A stretch of 64,000 bases of DNA from Scytalidium lignicola (Eukaryota > Ascomycota > Leotiomycetes): assembly GCA_002812745.2 (NCBI GenBank), contig NCSJ02000010.1:124001-188000 (forward strand), in the 5' to 3' direction. Below, piece after piece: positions 22,245 through 33,913 of the stretch; the first letter of the stretch is position 1, and every line of letters begins with the position of its first letter. Under the pieces are notes generated by a model, which had not been told where the DNA came from, did not search any database, and saw nothing but the letters and a program-made list of their open reading frames with translations. Position numbers and translations under genes: made by a program.

Positions 22245-25200
22245 CCATCAAAACCTCACCAAGCTGAACATAAACCGCCACTCGCGCCCGAACCAAAGTC
22301 AAAGTCAAGACGTTCATGGGCTTTGCTTTCAAAATCCTCAAGCAAAGCTCAAGATGACATCCCAGCACAGCAATCACGAGAAATCACACCTTTACCCGAA
22401 CCTAGATTCGTTCACGAGCGATCTGCATCTCTCGATTCGACAACATCTAGGAGCTCGTTTTTACCGCCGCCCACAGGTTTGTTTGGTAGGAGAAGAAGGG
22501 CAAGTAGTCAGTTGAGTCGGGAGGTGAGTTTGACCCCACAGGCGCAAGGTCAAGCAGGTCCAAGTAATTCAACATTGTCACGAGAGGTATTGCCTCAAGG
22601 TAACAATAATCCCCCTCCACCAAGTTCACAGACCAAGGCCGGGTTGGTAGTGGAAACACAGGCAAAGAAGGAGCCAGTGGAACATCAAGATGATCTTGGT
22701 ATCCCTGCCCCAATAGGAAAGGACCAGCCCTCATTTGATCCATATAATACTACGCCTATCACTGAAGAGGATATATTCAGCCATTCACGACCAATATCAC
22801 ATTTCCCTGAAGACCCAGAGAAAGGCCAGATACCGCGAAGTGAAGAAGAAGCAGCACCAAAGAAAGAGGAACTTTCAGAACCCGTTTCTCCCAACACATC
22901 GATATCGAGAGATGAGCCCACCAATGACGATGCCGTGGCCTCGAACCTTGATGATGTAAACGGTGAACAACAAGCAAATAATAGGGTGAGCGAGGATTGG
23001 GTTATGGTTGATGAGAAAGAGGGATTGAAAGGGCCACCTTCAGTACCCTCGCCACCTTCACCAGTATCACCAATGCCGACACCACCTCCTGTCATATCTG
23101 ACTTTGACGTGGATGCCGATGAGAAACTAACAGCTGTAAAGGGCCACACTCGTGGTAGGTCTAGCATTAGCATTATGGATCGTGCTAGGGGAAGCTATGA
23201 TTTTGTGGAGAATGATGAACCACGATCCTTATCAGGATCTGTACTGCCGGTACCGGCACTGCCTAAGGTATCAGCACCATCTTCTGTCCGTTCTCTAGCT
23301 TCTGGAATTCCTGGTCCTGAATTATTTTCACCCCCTAACCCTCCATATGACGGAGCCGGTCAGAGCAGTGATGTGGGTTCAATGCCAAGTAGAGTTCAAC
23401 AACTACAGTCTGAATTGCAGCCAACAAGAAAATCGTCCTTTAAGGGATTGCCTCCGATTCGACGATCAACTTCTTTTGGACTTGGGTTAGACGTTCTAGG
23501 TGACGGGGAGGTTAATACGACTGATCCAGAACATCCTGCTAAGCAACAAGAGGAATCTGTTCCACGGCGTGATCAAAATGAAAACCGGAATGCAGGCCCA
23601 ACTCTGGAGTCGGGTCAGGAATATACAAATGCTCCTGGTCCCGCGCAGGGAACACCTCCCCGTTCATCTGCTGCCCGCCCACCTCCGAGCTTCGTGCCAT
23701 TCAATGATGGATTGCGCCAGAACAACAGCAATCCTAATGCCCCATTTTCCACCAATAGATGGGGTGAAACTGCTGCGAGGTGGAATGAAACTGCTCCATC
23801 TCACGCTCGTACAGCATCAGGTCCTCAGCAAGGATATGCTCCATCTACTAGCTCACCATTGAATGAACGGGCGCAGAGAGGAGTTTCTATGCCCGTTCAA
23901 CCTAGACCGTTCGAGCAACCACCATCCTCAGCTGGACGGTATCCAGATCTCTTCCGACAAGGCAACAACCAGGGACAGCAAGTGGCACCAGGTGATGAAA
24001 TGCCAGATCACTACTACCAAGCACCCATCTCTCCAGGAGATGCAATCCTCCCACGACAAACAAGTGAATATCAACTCCCAGGAGTAGGTCCACCAACAGA
24101 AGACCCGCAATACTCGAATTCCAGACGTAACTCTGGCTTCTTTCGCGATATAGGTGGTAGGATTCGTGCGGCGTCGAGAGAACGGGCACGTTCTAGATCC
24201 AGATCTCGAGGTGAAGCCGCATTTTCTCCTCCAATGTCTCCAGGCCGACCAAGTGTGAATGAGTATGCAGATAGTGTCGACTCGAGTGATATTCAGGAAA
24301 AAAGAAAACGACGATCAGGTTTATTTGGCAGTATTAACATGACTCGCTTGTCTACTCCTGGAAGCGCTCCTCCCAGGAGCCGAGAAAGTCTGGTCGGACA
24401 TCATCCGGGCTCAGTGTCGAACATGCTAACCACCTCACCAACGACCCAGACCGGGAAGGGTGAACAGGGAAGGCTACGGTCCCTTTTCAAGAGAGAAGAG
24501 TCAAGTTCTTCTCAGCAGGCGAAGTCGAAGCCGAATAAACTGAGCAGAGCTTCCACTGGTGCTTCAGGTCTTTTAGATGACGGTAAGAAGAAGACTAGAT
24601 TCTCATCATTGGGTGGTGTTTTTGGGAAGTCTTCCAGAGCATCATGGAAAGAATCTGCGAGTGAGGGGGGACAGAGCGTTGCTGGAGATGTTTCATCTAT
24701 AGACAGGAGAAGCAGCATGCCGCTTCAAGCTTCCACGTTTCAACAGGATTCAAGGGGGCGAAATCCTCCAGCTCAAGCTCCAACGGCCATGGCTTCTGTT
24801 GCTGAGAATGGCGCGTCTGTATCACAGAAGCGCGGCCTATTGTCGAAGAAACAAGCTATTAATTCTGGACCCCCGGAATCGCAACCTCGTCAACCAAGTA
24901 GACCACGACAAAGTAGCAGAACTCGGCGGCCTTCTGGGCCTGGTATTCTCAGTGGATTCTTGGGCAGACGCTCAAACCAGTTAGAGAGAGATGTCGAGCC
25001 TGCAGTTGTTGAGCAAAGCCCTCAGATGCAAATGCCGCCTCAGCAACCTCAGCAGCCTTTTCAACCGATACATCTCAGTCAGCGATCTCAAGAGCCACAT
25101 GGGCATCGTCCACCTCAGCAACTTTTTGACCCACGGATACAGCAACAGACTCCTCGACCGCAGGATATTTACCCACCTGGCCAGTATAATGGGAAACAGC

Positions 25201-26747
25201 TGCAGTCGTTGGCTCCGCACAACTCTCAGAGAAGTTTCCAGTCTCAGCAGTATAGTAGTCCACGGGTTCAACAAGATCCGCGAATACCGATGCAAAATAT
25301 GACGCCTCAGAACGAAAGGGAAATCCCCTGGCAGGACCAGTCGGACCCACAACTAGAAAGAGGACGTCAGCCGATGAGGGGCCCAGTCCCAGAGCCAATC
25401 TATGAATCTGTGCCTATCCCTGGAGGATATTCGTTGGTCCATAGTCAAGGCGGAATGGTGGTTCCTTCAGCTTACGATCCTCGCGCTCCGAATTACCATG
25501 CTCCTCAGCAATATATTAATCCTCCATATCAATATCAATACCCGCAGCCTTCGCCACAAGGTCCACATCAGCAACTTCCGGGATATATATCATCTACTAG
25601 TCAAGGTTACGATCCACTAACTCAATCACCTCAACCACAAATGCCATTCTCACCTAATGATCAAAGAGCTTACAGAAGCTCTCAGAACCCGTTAACTTTA
25701 CAGCCTGTTGACTCAATTCAACCCCTTCAGGAGCGCCGCTCAAAACGAGCTCTAAGCAGAGAAGACCTCATCGCAAGATCTCCAGCTCGAGAAACGCACG
25801 GACAACAACGGCCCTACCAAATAACTCTCCCAGTTGGTGCCGATGATGACGACGAAAACGAACAATTTGAGGTGCAAAGGGCAGCTGCTAGCAGCCAACA
25901 TCAGTCTTCCCCCACTTCTCTCTCTCCTTCGCAACGAAATATGCTCAATAACCCACCACTCCTACAACCTTTAGGAATCCCAGCACAAGTCCAAAAGTTG
26001 AACCAGCCTATAATCCGCCACCCGCAATCACCAGCCGGCTACCCCTTACCAGAATCAACCTTCTCACCCATCAACCCATCCGCAGCCAACTTTCCGCCTC
26101 CACCACTTCCGATATCTCCCCCAACGCAACATAGCACTCCAAGCTCAGCATCCACCCGCAACCCTGCCGTATCACGCGTCTCCCAGCTCCAACCCAAACC
26201 CAGACACCCCACCGACCTCGACCGCTCAGACACAGGTCGTACCACCGTTAGTGGAGTCTCCAACATCTCACGCGATCCCTTCGAAGTATCAGAGCAAGAG
26301 GACTCTCTCGCCTTGCCATCAGAGAAAGACCTCGAGCGCGGATTGAGTCCCACCCCTCCAAGCTTTCATCTAACCCCTGACCGAGGAATGACGCCAGATA
26401 CAGCACCTCGAACACAGATTGTTCGCGCCCCGAGCACGAACTCGGACTTGTACAATGCTACTCCGAGGGAAACGAAGCCTCCTGAGTATACCATCCAGGA
26501 TGAGAATCAAGGGGTGGCGGATATCGTCGCAGCTCCGCAGATTACTAGACGGCGATCGCAGGAAGAGAAGATTCCTATTACGAGTGGAGAGGAAGAAGGG
26601 AGTGGTGGATATGGATATGGAAATGGAAATGGAAATGGGGGACGGGTGCAGGAAGAGGAGGAGTCACATGCTACGATGAGTGCGACTAGTTATCCGGGTC
26701 AGGAGTGGAATCCTTTCATGAATGGGTATGATGATGGGCTGGAGTAG
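22245..26747 (+). CDS. Very long disordered fungal protein, 5' exon not located (at least 1500 aa)
   Basis: The open frame runs from an acceptor-like CAACAG before 22245 to the stop at 26747 with no internal intron. No suitable in-frame ATG exists near its 5' end, so a short upstream exon is missing or unplaced. The N-terminal text PPLAPEPKSKSRRSWALLSK looks like a family signature. The rest is Ser/Pro/Gln-rich. Around 24131-24980 there is a series of short basic-hydrophobic patches (SGFFRDIGGRIRAAS, RRSGLFGSINMTR, GRLRSLFKRE, RFSSLGGVFGKSS, KRGLLSKK, GILSGFLGRRS) set in disordered sequence. The region 25000-25700 is Gln/Pro/Tyr-rich; the end has a Gly-Tyr/Gly-Asn run. It shares an SFGLxLD motif with the upstream neighbour. 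Function unknown. Confidence 0.8.
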   Translation, partial: PSKPHQAEHKPPLAPEPKSKSRRSWALLSKSSSKAQDDIPAQQSREITPLPEPRFVHERSASLDSTTSRSSFLPPPTGLFGRRRRASSQLSREVSLTPQAQGQAGPSNSTLSREVLPQGNNNPPPPSSQTKAGLVVETQAKKEPVEHQDDLGIPAPIGKDQPSFDPYNTTPITEEDIFSHSRPISHFPEDPEKGQIPRSEEEAAPKKEELSEPVSPNTSISRDEPTNDDAVASNLDDVNGEQQANNRVSEDWVMVDEKEGLKGPPSVPSPPSPVSPMPTPPPVISDFDVDADEKLTAVKGHTRGRSSISIMDRARGSYDFVENDEPRSLSGSVLPVPALPKVSAPSSVRSLASGIPGPELFSPPNPPYDGAGQSSDVGSMPSRVQQLQSELQPTRKSSFKGLPPIRRSTSFGLGLDVLGDGEVNTTDPEHPAKQQEESVPRRDQNENRNAGPTLESGQEYTNAPGPAQGTPPRSSAARPPPSFVPFNDGLRQNNSNPNAPFSTNRWGETAARWNETAPSHARTASGPQQGYAPSTSSPLNERAQRGVSMPVQPRPFEQPPSSAGRYPDLFRQGNNQGQQVAPGDEMPDHYYQAPISPGDAILPRQTSEYQLPGVGPPTEDPQYSNSRRNSGFFRDIGGRIRAASRERARSRSRSRGEAAFSPPMSPGRPSVNEYADSVDSSDIQEKRKRRSGLFGSINMTRLSTPGSAPPRSRESLVGHHPGSVSNMLTTSPTTQTGKGEQGRLRSLFKREESSSSQQAKSKPNKLSRASTGASGLLDDGKKKTRFSSLGGVFGKSSRASWKESASEGGQSVAGDVSSIDRRSSMPLQASTFQQDSRGRNPPAQAPTAMASVAENGASVSQKRGLLSKKQAINSGPPESQPRQPSRPRQSSRTRRPSGPGILSGFLGRRSNQLERDVEPAVVEQSPQMQMPPQQPQQPFQPIHLSQRSQEPHGHRPPQQLFDPRIQQQTPRPQDIYPPGQYNGKQLQSLAPHNSQRSFQSQQYSSPRVQQDPRIPMQNMTPQNEREIPWQDQSDPQLERGRQPMRGPVPEPIYESVPIPGGYSLVHSQGGMVVPSAYDPRAPNYHAPQQYINPPYQYQYPQPSPQGPHQQLPGYISSTSQGYDPLTQSPQPQMPFSPNDQRAYRSSQNPLTLQPVDSIQPLQERRSKRALSREDLIARSPARETHGQQRPYQITLPVGADDDDENEQFEVQRAAASSQHQSSPTSLSPSQRNMLNNPPLLQPLGIPAQVQKLNQPIIRHPQSPAGYPLPESTFSPINPSAANFPPPPLPISPPTQHSTPSSASTRNPAVSRVSQLQPKPRHPTDLDRSDTGRTTVSGVSNISRDPFEVSEQEDSLALPSEKDLERGLSPTPPSFHLTPDRGMTPDTAPRTQIVRAPSTNSDLYNATPRETKPPEYTIQDENQGVADIVAAPQITRRRSQEEKIPITSGEEEGSGGYGYGNGNGNGGRVQEEEESHATMSATSYPGQEWNPFMNGYDDGLE

Positions 26748-27302
26748 ATATGAGATCATTTTTTCCCTCTCTCTTTCCTTTTTAGGTGTGTATATATGTA
26801 GAAATGGTTCTTTCGTTCTTTTTCCTTTGATTTATAAGGTAGAAATGTGATGGGTGATACCAGTGTTGGATTTTTTTTNGTTTCTGGCTTGGTGGAGAAT
26901 TTGGGGAGTATATATTTTTATAACAGATTAACAACTTTTGAGATATAACTACGGTTATATTTCTGTACTTGAGACAACATATAATACCAATTTGTTTTGT
27001 GTTATTAGAAATACAGTGTGTTTGCTTGTTTTCCTCTATTATTTACCTAGATAGGTGAGGAGGTTAATGCTATTTCAAGAGAGATGGTATGGCCTGCAAG
27101 TCTATAAAAGCGGTATCATAGAAATAGGTGCATCAAACACCACTTTGAAATGCGTTTTTCCTTCATCGTGTATCCACATATTACACACATTCTCACTAAA
27201 TCTACTCCAACGAAAAGTCTAAGCCACGCCAACACATAAAAAATAATGTACGACAATAGATATACATCCTAGATCAATTCCTCCCTTATCACCCTTTACC
27301 AA
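26748..27302. other. Intergenic between convergent genes
   Basis: 3' flanks of the disordered-protein gene and the ligase gene. AT-rich, with one N at about 26879 in a T run. No gene seen. Confidence 0.5.
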
Positions 27303-29379
27303 CTACAACCTCGCCCTAGCTCTCTGGTCCAATCCCTGTAATCCCTGCTTGTCCAGAATCTCTTTATCCCTCTTAGCCCATTCCCGCACCAACTTCCTCT
27401 GAATCTTCCCGCTTGCAAACCTAGGCACAACGGGAACGAAAGCCACCCCGCCCATAAGCCACTTGTGCTTTGATACAAGTGTTTTGAGCCAGGCTTGGAT
27501 GTCCTGTTCGGTCACTTTGCCGACGGATGTTTCCTTGAGACTGACATAGGCACGGGGTAGTTCGTTGTTTTCTCTGGAAGGTTGTGTGTGTTAGTTGGGA
27601 TGAGTAGACGAAGAGAAAAGAGGGGTGGAAGGGAGAGAGTTTAAGTATACGTACGTGACAAGACCGACGACGGCAGCGTCAAAGATGTGCTCGTTTTCTA
27701 GCAGAACAGCTTCAAGTTCGGCGGGAGAGACTTGGAGACCGTTGTGCTTGATTAATTCCTATTGAAGGCAATAAATGTTAGCAAGAGTGTCCGACAACTC
27801 TTTTTCTTTTTCTCATAACGAACCTTTTTGCGATCCACGAGCCAGATAAATCCCTCCTCCGTGACATATCCCACATCTCCAGTCTTTAACCACCCTCCAC
27901 CAAACGTATCTTCAGTAGCCTCGGGGTTCTCCCAATAGCCAGCTGCGACCTGCGGACCTCTGAAATAGAGCTCGCCTACAGCCTTCTCGCCATATCCCTC
28001 AATATCGTTCCCATTATCATCCACAAGCCTCATTTCCATATTCGGCATCAACGTCCCAACACTACCCGCACGATATGGCAGATGTTCACCATTGGCCATT
28101 CCCATACAGTATAGCTCAGTCATGCCGAAGCCACCAAGGAATCTCCACCCGTGCTTTTTGGCGACAGCCATTTCAACTTCTTTGCTCAATGGCGCGGCAC
28201 CACACATGATGGACTTGACGGAACTGAGATCGTACTTGGATATCTCAGGTCGCTTGTGCAGCATGACCAATACGGGTGGTACGCAGTGTAACTGACGAAC
28301 CTTATACTTCTGGATCAAAGAGAGTAAAGGCTCTAGGGCAAAATGCTTCATGACTAGAACGGGATGGTTCGTTGTTGCTGCTATGAGAACGAAGAAAAAC
28401 TGGCCGTAGGCGTGGTAAAGTGGAAGGAAATTGACCCAGTAGTCATTTTGGCCTTCCTTTATGCCCATGAGTGCCTTCGTTTGAATAGTATTGGAGACTA
28501 CGTTGTAGTGAGTTGCCATTACGCCCTTTGGGAAGCCAGTTGTTCTGTTGTATTGTTAGTACTGAAGTTCCATTATGTGGTTCATCAAGGAGTAAAAATC
28601 CGCGAAAAAACTTGAGTGGAGAGAGTAGTCTCTTAGATTTAATAAAAACAGATATACTCACCCCGTTGAGAAGTTTACAGAGGCGATCTGAGTCCTGATC
28701 TCCTCAGGACTTAGATATTTCCAGCTCCAATCGCGCGCCTCCTCTTCTGAAGCAAGCATGGACCTGAAATCATGCACTCCATCTATAGACTGCACGGGTT
28801 TTTCCGAGAAAAGAAAGATGCTGCTCTTCGGGAGACCAACTTGCTTTGCAGCTTCAAGAGCGGTCTTGATGAGATTTGGTTGAACAAAGAAGAACTTCGC
28901 CCTTGTTTTCTGGAGCTGATAGACCATCTCTATAGTAGCACGTTAATGATTAGATATCTCTAGCTTAATTCTTCTCGTACAAAGCAGCTCGAACTGCGGG
29001 ATTCCAAAAGCTTCTAAAATCAAAACCAAATAAGATGAAATAAATACAACTCACCAGGTACCGTAAAAGCCGGGTTACTTCCCGAGAATGCTGCCCCAGA
29101 CGCAACAAATCCAAGGAACCCAACCGGGACAAAAATGTGGTTCGACGTAAACATCAGCACTACATCGCCCTTTCCAATACCTCTCTTCTGGAGTCCACAC
29201 CCGAGTCGCTTGACCCATTCTCGTGCCGAATGCAGGGAGATGAAATTAGAAGTGTCATCTGCGTCAATCCAGAGCGGCTCAGAGGAGAGTTTGTGATTAG
29301 GCGAGGCGGAGGTGAAGACGAGGTCAAGGATGCTTTGTTCAGGGATGGTGACGGAGGGAATGGGGGATTTGTAGATCAT
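27303..29379 (-). CDS. 4-coumarate-CoA-ligase-like adenylate-forming enzyme, peroxisomal (562 aa)
   Basis: Five exons: 29055-29379, 28662-28929, 27824-28544, 27655-27758 and 27303-27573, sum 1689 nt, all with GT...AG introns. The ATP/AMP-binding loop FSTGTTGFPKGV is assembled across the exon 2/3 junction at about residue 198. Further family motifs are GFGMTELY (adenine/AMP binding), GELYFRGPQVAAGYW, WLKTGDVGYV, and DRKKELIKHNGLQVSPAELE (hinge, with the C-terminal catalytic Lys in ASGKIQRKLV). The C-terminus is ARL, a match to the PTS1 peroxisomal signal pattern. The reaction expected is carboxylic acid + ATP + CoA to acyl-CoA; the substrate (aromatic or fatty acid) cannot be told. Close in length to plant 4CL (about 550). 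Confidence 0.92.
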
Positions 29380-32300
29380 TTTTGGAGTGTTTCTTCCGTT
29401 TATTTTTTTAAGGTTTTCCGATACCCTCTTTCTTTTAAGGAAGCGGTGCTCGATAGATGATGTAGCCCACAGAAGTAATTAAGAGAGCACACGACCGATC
29501 CTCAAGTTAACAACGACTCTAAAGGGGGAAAAGGTGGAAAGAGACAAATGAAAATGCAATTGAAAAGATCCCTTCTTATAAGAAAGAAGGAGTGTGAAAA
29601 AAACAAAAANCAGAAGAACAGAACATGGAAACAAATCCGAGGCTGACGTGAGGAAGATCCAAGCGCAACATCATTCACGTAACGAACTGCCGACAATCGC
29701 AAACACTAGTCTGAAACCCACCAATAGGACCAGTGTTCTGCAGCGAGTTAAGAACCAAGCTAACTCTATCGTCTCGTAGTAAAGAGGTAAATAATGCACA
29801 AGCTGATTCTTTTACTAGGGAGCATGAATCTGTTGTGGAGAGAAAGACGCACCCCGGCACAACTGATAAACGGGTACGCTCGGCATTTTATATATTAGGG
29901 TTTCACTCGGTACGCGGGATGTACATTTGACATTTGTGCCTAGAACCGAACTTACCCCAGATTATTAATAAATCTCCAAATTCTCTCCGCAGTTGAATCG
30001 AGGTTCTCCAACTTGCAGCTCCGTACGTACAATAACTCTATTGTCTGCCAAGAAATCTCTGCAACTCGGTGTCACGAGCTGTTTAAGTGCTACATCGTCG
30101 GTGTTTCTGGATATGCAACTCACCGCGTACTTTATTCGTTTGGCAATCTTGTACAGACAACTAACTGACAGCCTAAATCAAGTGACTTGATTGAATGGCT
30201 TACATACATGCATTCTTATCCTCTCTTAATAATGTCACTTAGAATAAGAAGTGTCATTACCTACTGTTCTCCCCCTTTTTTCTCCAAATGCCTCCCAGTG
30301 TCTTTCCATCTCGTCCTTTAACCTTGAGACCTATTCTGTGTTCTTTCGGTGTTAGGCAGTGCACAGTATCGTCTAGACACAATATCACCAGCGACTGCTA
30401 TTGGAGAAGGAGTGGTGAAATACCAGTTCGTAGTGTCACAAGTTGAAGTACTTTGTTCAGAATACGAAAGCTCTCCCATAGCACTGTAATATAGTACCAC
30501 AAACATATGTGACCAGTTCTCTATCACTAAAGATGAACGGAAACAAAGAGTAAAAAATAGTATATGAAAATTCAATGGGCTCGTTCAATTTAAATCTTCC
30601 ATATTCAGAGGGTTTTTATATCTACAACGAAATGACTTCACTAGCTACAGAGTTACAAAAGCGTCGGAGAACGTGATACATACAAACCACCCTTCCCGTC
30701 AAGAAGAAGCAACTGCTGCTTCGATGTAATAGTCACATATATACCAGAACGGAGTATGATTCTGCTAACAATTAAATAGTACCTGAAAATAGTTTTGCTG
30801 AGTTCAACAAAGGTAATTTCAGCGCGTCTTTCCCGTGGAGCTTTTGTCTTACAACAACAACCACCTCCAACAAATCCATTCACTAAGACCCTTCTCTATT
30901 ATCTTATCGATGATGAATTAGTGATTGAATACGAAGAGAAAATGAACTAGCTTTGTCACATATTACCACAGTCACATGTAGAAACCTGCAGCACAAGGTG
31001 AGAGAGCATACAAATACTAGGGCGTAAGTTTGAACTTGATTGCCGGTTTCACATGCAAAACTCACCCTATTTCAGGAATACTTTAGATATAGAACAACTC
31101 ATTTTAATTCCTTTAATTTTCTGTTTTTTTTTTTGGGAGCATGATCAACGTGTATATAATCACGTGTGCAAACTAGATCGTATGCGGAAGGCGGTAACTT
31201 ACCTGATGGCAGTAAACCCACCTTCATAGCTCGCATAGGTACCGCGATTCTAGAGATAGATAATAGTTACAATCAATCATGAATCAACACACGTAACAGC
31301 TCTCCGCTATATGAAGAGCTGTTAATGGCCCATTCCGAGTGAAACTAACAGTTTTTGTAATGTAAAATTTAGTCGAAATCGGCAAATCAAATTTCAAATA
31401 TTTATTTTATTAAATCCTACAATTGTACAGTAGAAAGTTATGCATATACATAATTAAGTGACTCCATTTCCACCAGTCAAGAGGATCATTATTTTTCGTA
31501 CGAATATACTGGGATGTCGCTCTTACGCGCGATCACCATGCTCTACGCCTCTCCCCGTGGATGGAAAAGCCACAAATGTCGACAAGCTGGCGATCCTCAG
31601 ACGACCCGTGCACGAGCCGGCTCCGCCGCCCTTGAAGCACGTCGGGAGCGCACCGCGAATTAGCCCATTGCGCACGATCACGACCCTACAGTACCAGACT
31701 TTCAAACGGCCCAGCAGTGGAAAAGTGTTCCTGTGTATCTCTCTTATGGTCAGTTGGTCGAATGGATTTTGGGAATACATACAGTACAGTTACAGCATCT
31801 TAATCTTTGCCCCCTTGGATTGTCTTTTTGTTACTGTATTTCCGGGCTACCCTGTAACCTCATCGGACTTTTGGTGTATGCGCCAACAATACAGTAAATG
31901 CTACGATACCATACAGCACTGGTACAGGTACGAAAACAGCTGTCGGGTCTCGCCCCTACTATGCTCCTTCCACAACTGCTTGTTCCCCGACGACGAGGTG
32001 ACGCTAATGAAGCAGGAGCTGTCGCAGCCTCGTCCTTTCTGATCTTTCTGATCTTTCTGATCTTTCTGATCTTTCTGATCTTTCTGATCTTTCTGATCTT
32101 TCTGATCTTTCTGATGGCCAAGAGCGTTGACGCCGCTGGAGGGTACATCGTAGGTGAAGAAAAAGTTGGCACATTGGTACATAAGCGAACACCAAAATGT
32201 AGCGAGCTGTGAAGTACCACCATGCCAACTATTTTTTTCACCCACGAGGGTACGTCGTCGAGCTCTGCTTGCACCCCAATCGGAAAGGAATCAAGGCGCG

Positions 32301-32940
32301 AAGCCGGCCAATGGTATGGCCCATGTCGCAGCCACCAACACCGTTTGAGTCTCAAGCAAAGTGCAGACATGCAAGCAAAGCTGCTGCGAGAGCGTGTACT
32401 ACAGTATCTGCTTCTTTTACGGAGTAGTCCCTCAGCTGATTGAAAACACACGAGAATCATTCCCCAAAGAACTTCATTTTGAGCTTGGGGAGTCCTAGTG
32501 CATCATATGTTCTATATAGCTCTTTTATTTCTCTTTTCATGGTTCTTCATCTAAGGAATCTGGTTCTGGTTAGTAGCCTTCTTCTCCGCGATTTGGCTTC
32601 GATTTTGGCCTCGATTCAGTCAGTAAGGGCAAAATGGTACTTCACACCAACAGCTGCCGGTCGTGAGTATCTGGAAAATATGAAACACGGCCAGGAAATT
32701 ACACGTTTATCGGCCAGGTATAGAAATGGAGCATTTTTGCGTTGCACCGAAAATAGACTATCCACGGTCTTTGTTGGTGGCTGATAGCCGCCATGAAAAC
32801 CACGGCCTCGCTGCTGGGCCCATCCGATTCTTGTTACTGCGACTTGTAAAAGCTCCAGCACCCCAATTTGCGACCGCTCTGCTTAAGAGAACGCTTGACT
32901 TGAAAGCAGCTTGGACTTTCCCCAGCATCGCTCAGTCACG
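29380..32940. other. Gene-poor stretch of 3.6 kb
   Basis: No convincing gene on either strand. Up to about 31450 it is AT-rich; 31480-32440 is more GC-balanced and open in several frames around a 9-bp minisatellite, but the translations are not protein-like. An N lies near 29610. The start of the ligase gene is at the left end and the promoter of the membrane protein gene at the right end. Confidence 0.5.
32041..32112. repeat. 9-bp minisatellite, 8 copies
   Basis: GATCTTTCT is repeated eight times without error, then breaks at GATGG. The unit length is a multiple of three, so frames stay open through it on both strands (Lys-Asp-Gln or Arg-Lys-Ile repeats on the minus strand), which makes neighbouring ORFs look longer than they mean. 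Confidence 0.97.
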
Positions 32941-33913
32941 ATGACGAACACCGGACCGACGATATTGACAGTAGGCGGGACCCCTACTGTGTTTCTACCG
33001 CTTCCTACACCATGGCCATCTGGTGATGGATGTACCTCGAACATATACTTGCATACTCCAGTCAGTAATCCAAGCACATTTCTAGCTTGGGATCCACTAT
33101 ATGGCGCCAGTATGGTTCCCAGTGCGCAGAGTTGCCTTCCACCTCAAGTGACGAGTTGGTGGGGACAGTCTGCTTCTGCAAGCCTATACACGGCTCTAGG
33201 ACCGACATTTGTGTGTCCCCAGGCATTCTCAGCAGTCCAAACGGCGCTTGTTGCGACCTCTATACAGCAGATATTCTGCTGTCCTTCGTAAGTGACCCAT
33301 TGTGCGCGCGCTCTCCAGAGAAAATGACAATACTTACGGCTCAGCCAGACAATATTCGCTCCTCGTTCCTCAACCCAACTAGCCCAAGCTCTTCCCATCC
33401 CAATGCATATCAACCGTCAAAGCCGGCGAGACAATGACATATCTGAGTCGGCAGGGAGAGCCTGATGCATTCACTGCGACGGTAGTTATGACTTCAGCAG
33501 CTACAATCTTTGCTATACCTGTGAACGGCTATAATTTCGCTATACAAGATACAACAACCAGTCAAAGTAGCGCAGCGACGGTCTCGTCGCAGAGTACCCC
33601 TACTGCTTCAACATCCTCGGGAGTTGATTCGCAATCAACTTCCAGCAAAACATCGTCATCCTCAACTCCGCTGGGGGACACCGTTGGGATTTCTATCGGA
33701 GTGGTCTTGGCTGTACTGCTCATCGCAGTTGTGGCTTTCCTGATGTGGAGGAGACGAAAGCAGGCCAGGTCAAGGGCTTTAGGCACTGCTTTGTATCCAA
33801 AAAATATGTACACAGCAGACGAGTCGACGCTAGAGCATGGTGTTGCAATGAGGCATCTATCTTCACCTAAAGAGTTGCCTACGACTCAGATCTCCAGGGT
33901 TTATGAGCTGTGA
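32941..33913 (+). pseudogene. Single-pass membrane protein gene with an in-frame stop
   Basis: The first half starts at ATG 32941 (MTNTGPTILTVGGTPTVFLP) and runs to CCPS at about 33287, next to a strong donor GTAAGT at 33288. The second half is in frame from about 33319 and reads YGSARQYSLLVPQPN, then TAG (33380-33382), then PKLFPSQCISTVKAGETMTY and on through a Ser/Thr-rich stalk. A transmembrane helix follows (GISIGVVLAVLLIAVVAFL) with MWRRRKQ after it, and the frame stops at 33913. Only an implausibly short 31-nt intron (33288-33318) keeps both halves in one frame, and it leaves the TAG. The layout resembles fungal cell-wall or sensor-like proteins with a cysteine-rich outer part. Either a recent pseudogene, a base-call error, or splicing I could not resolve. 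Confidence 0.6.

Noticed and set aside
31831..32460. 209-aa minus-strand open frame through the minisatellite
   Set aside because: Length comes from the 9-bp repeat keeping the frame open; flanking translation has no protein-like composition.
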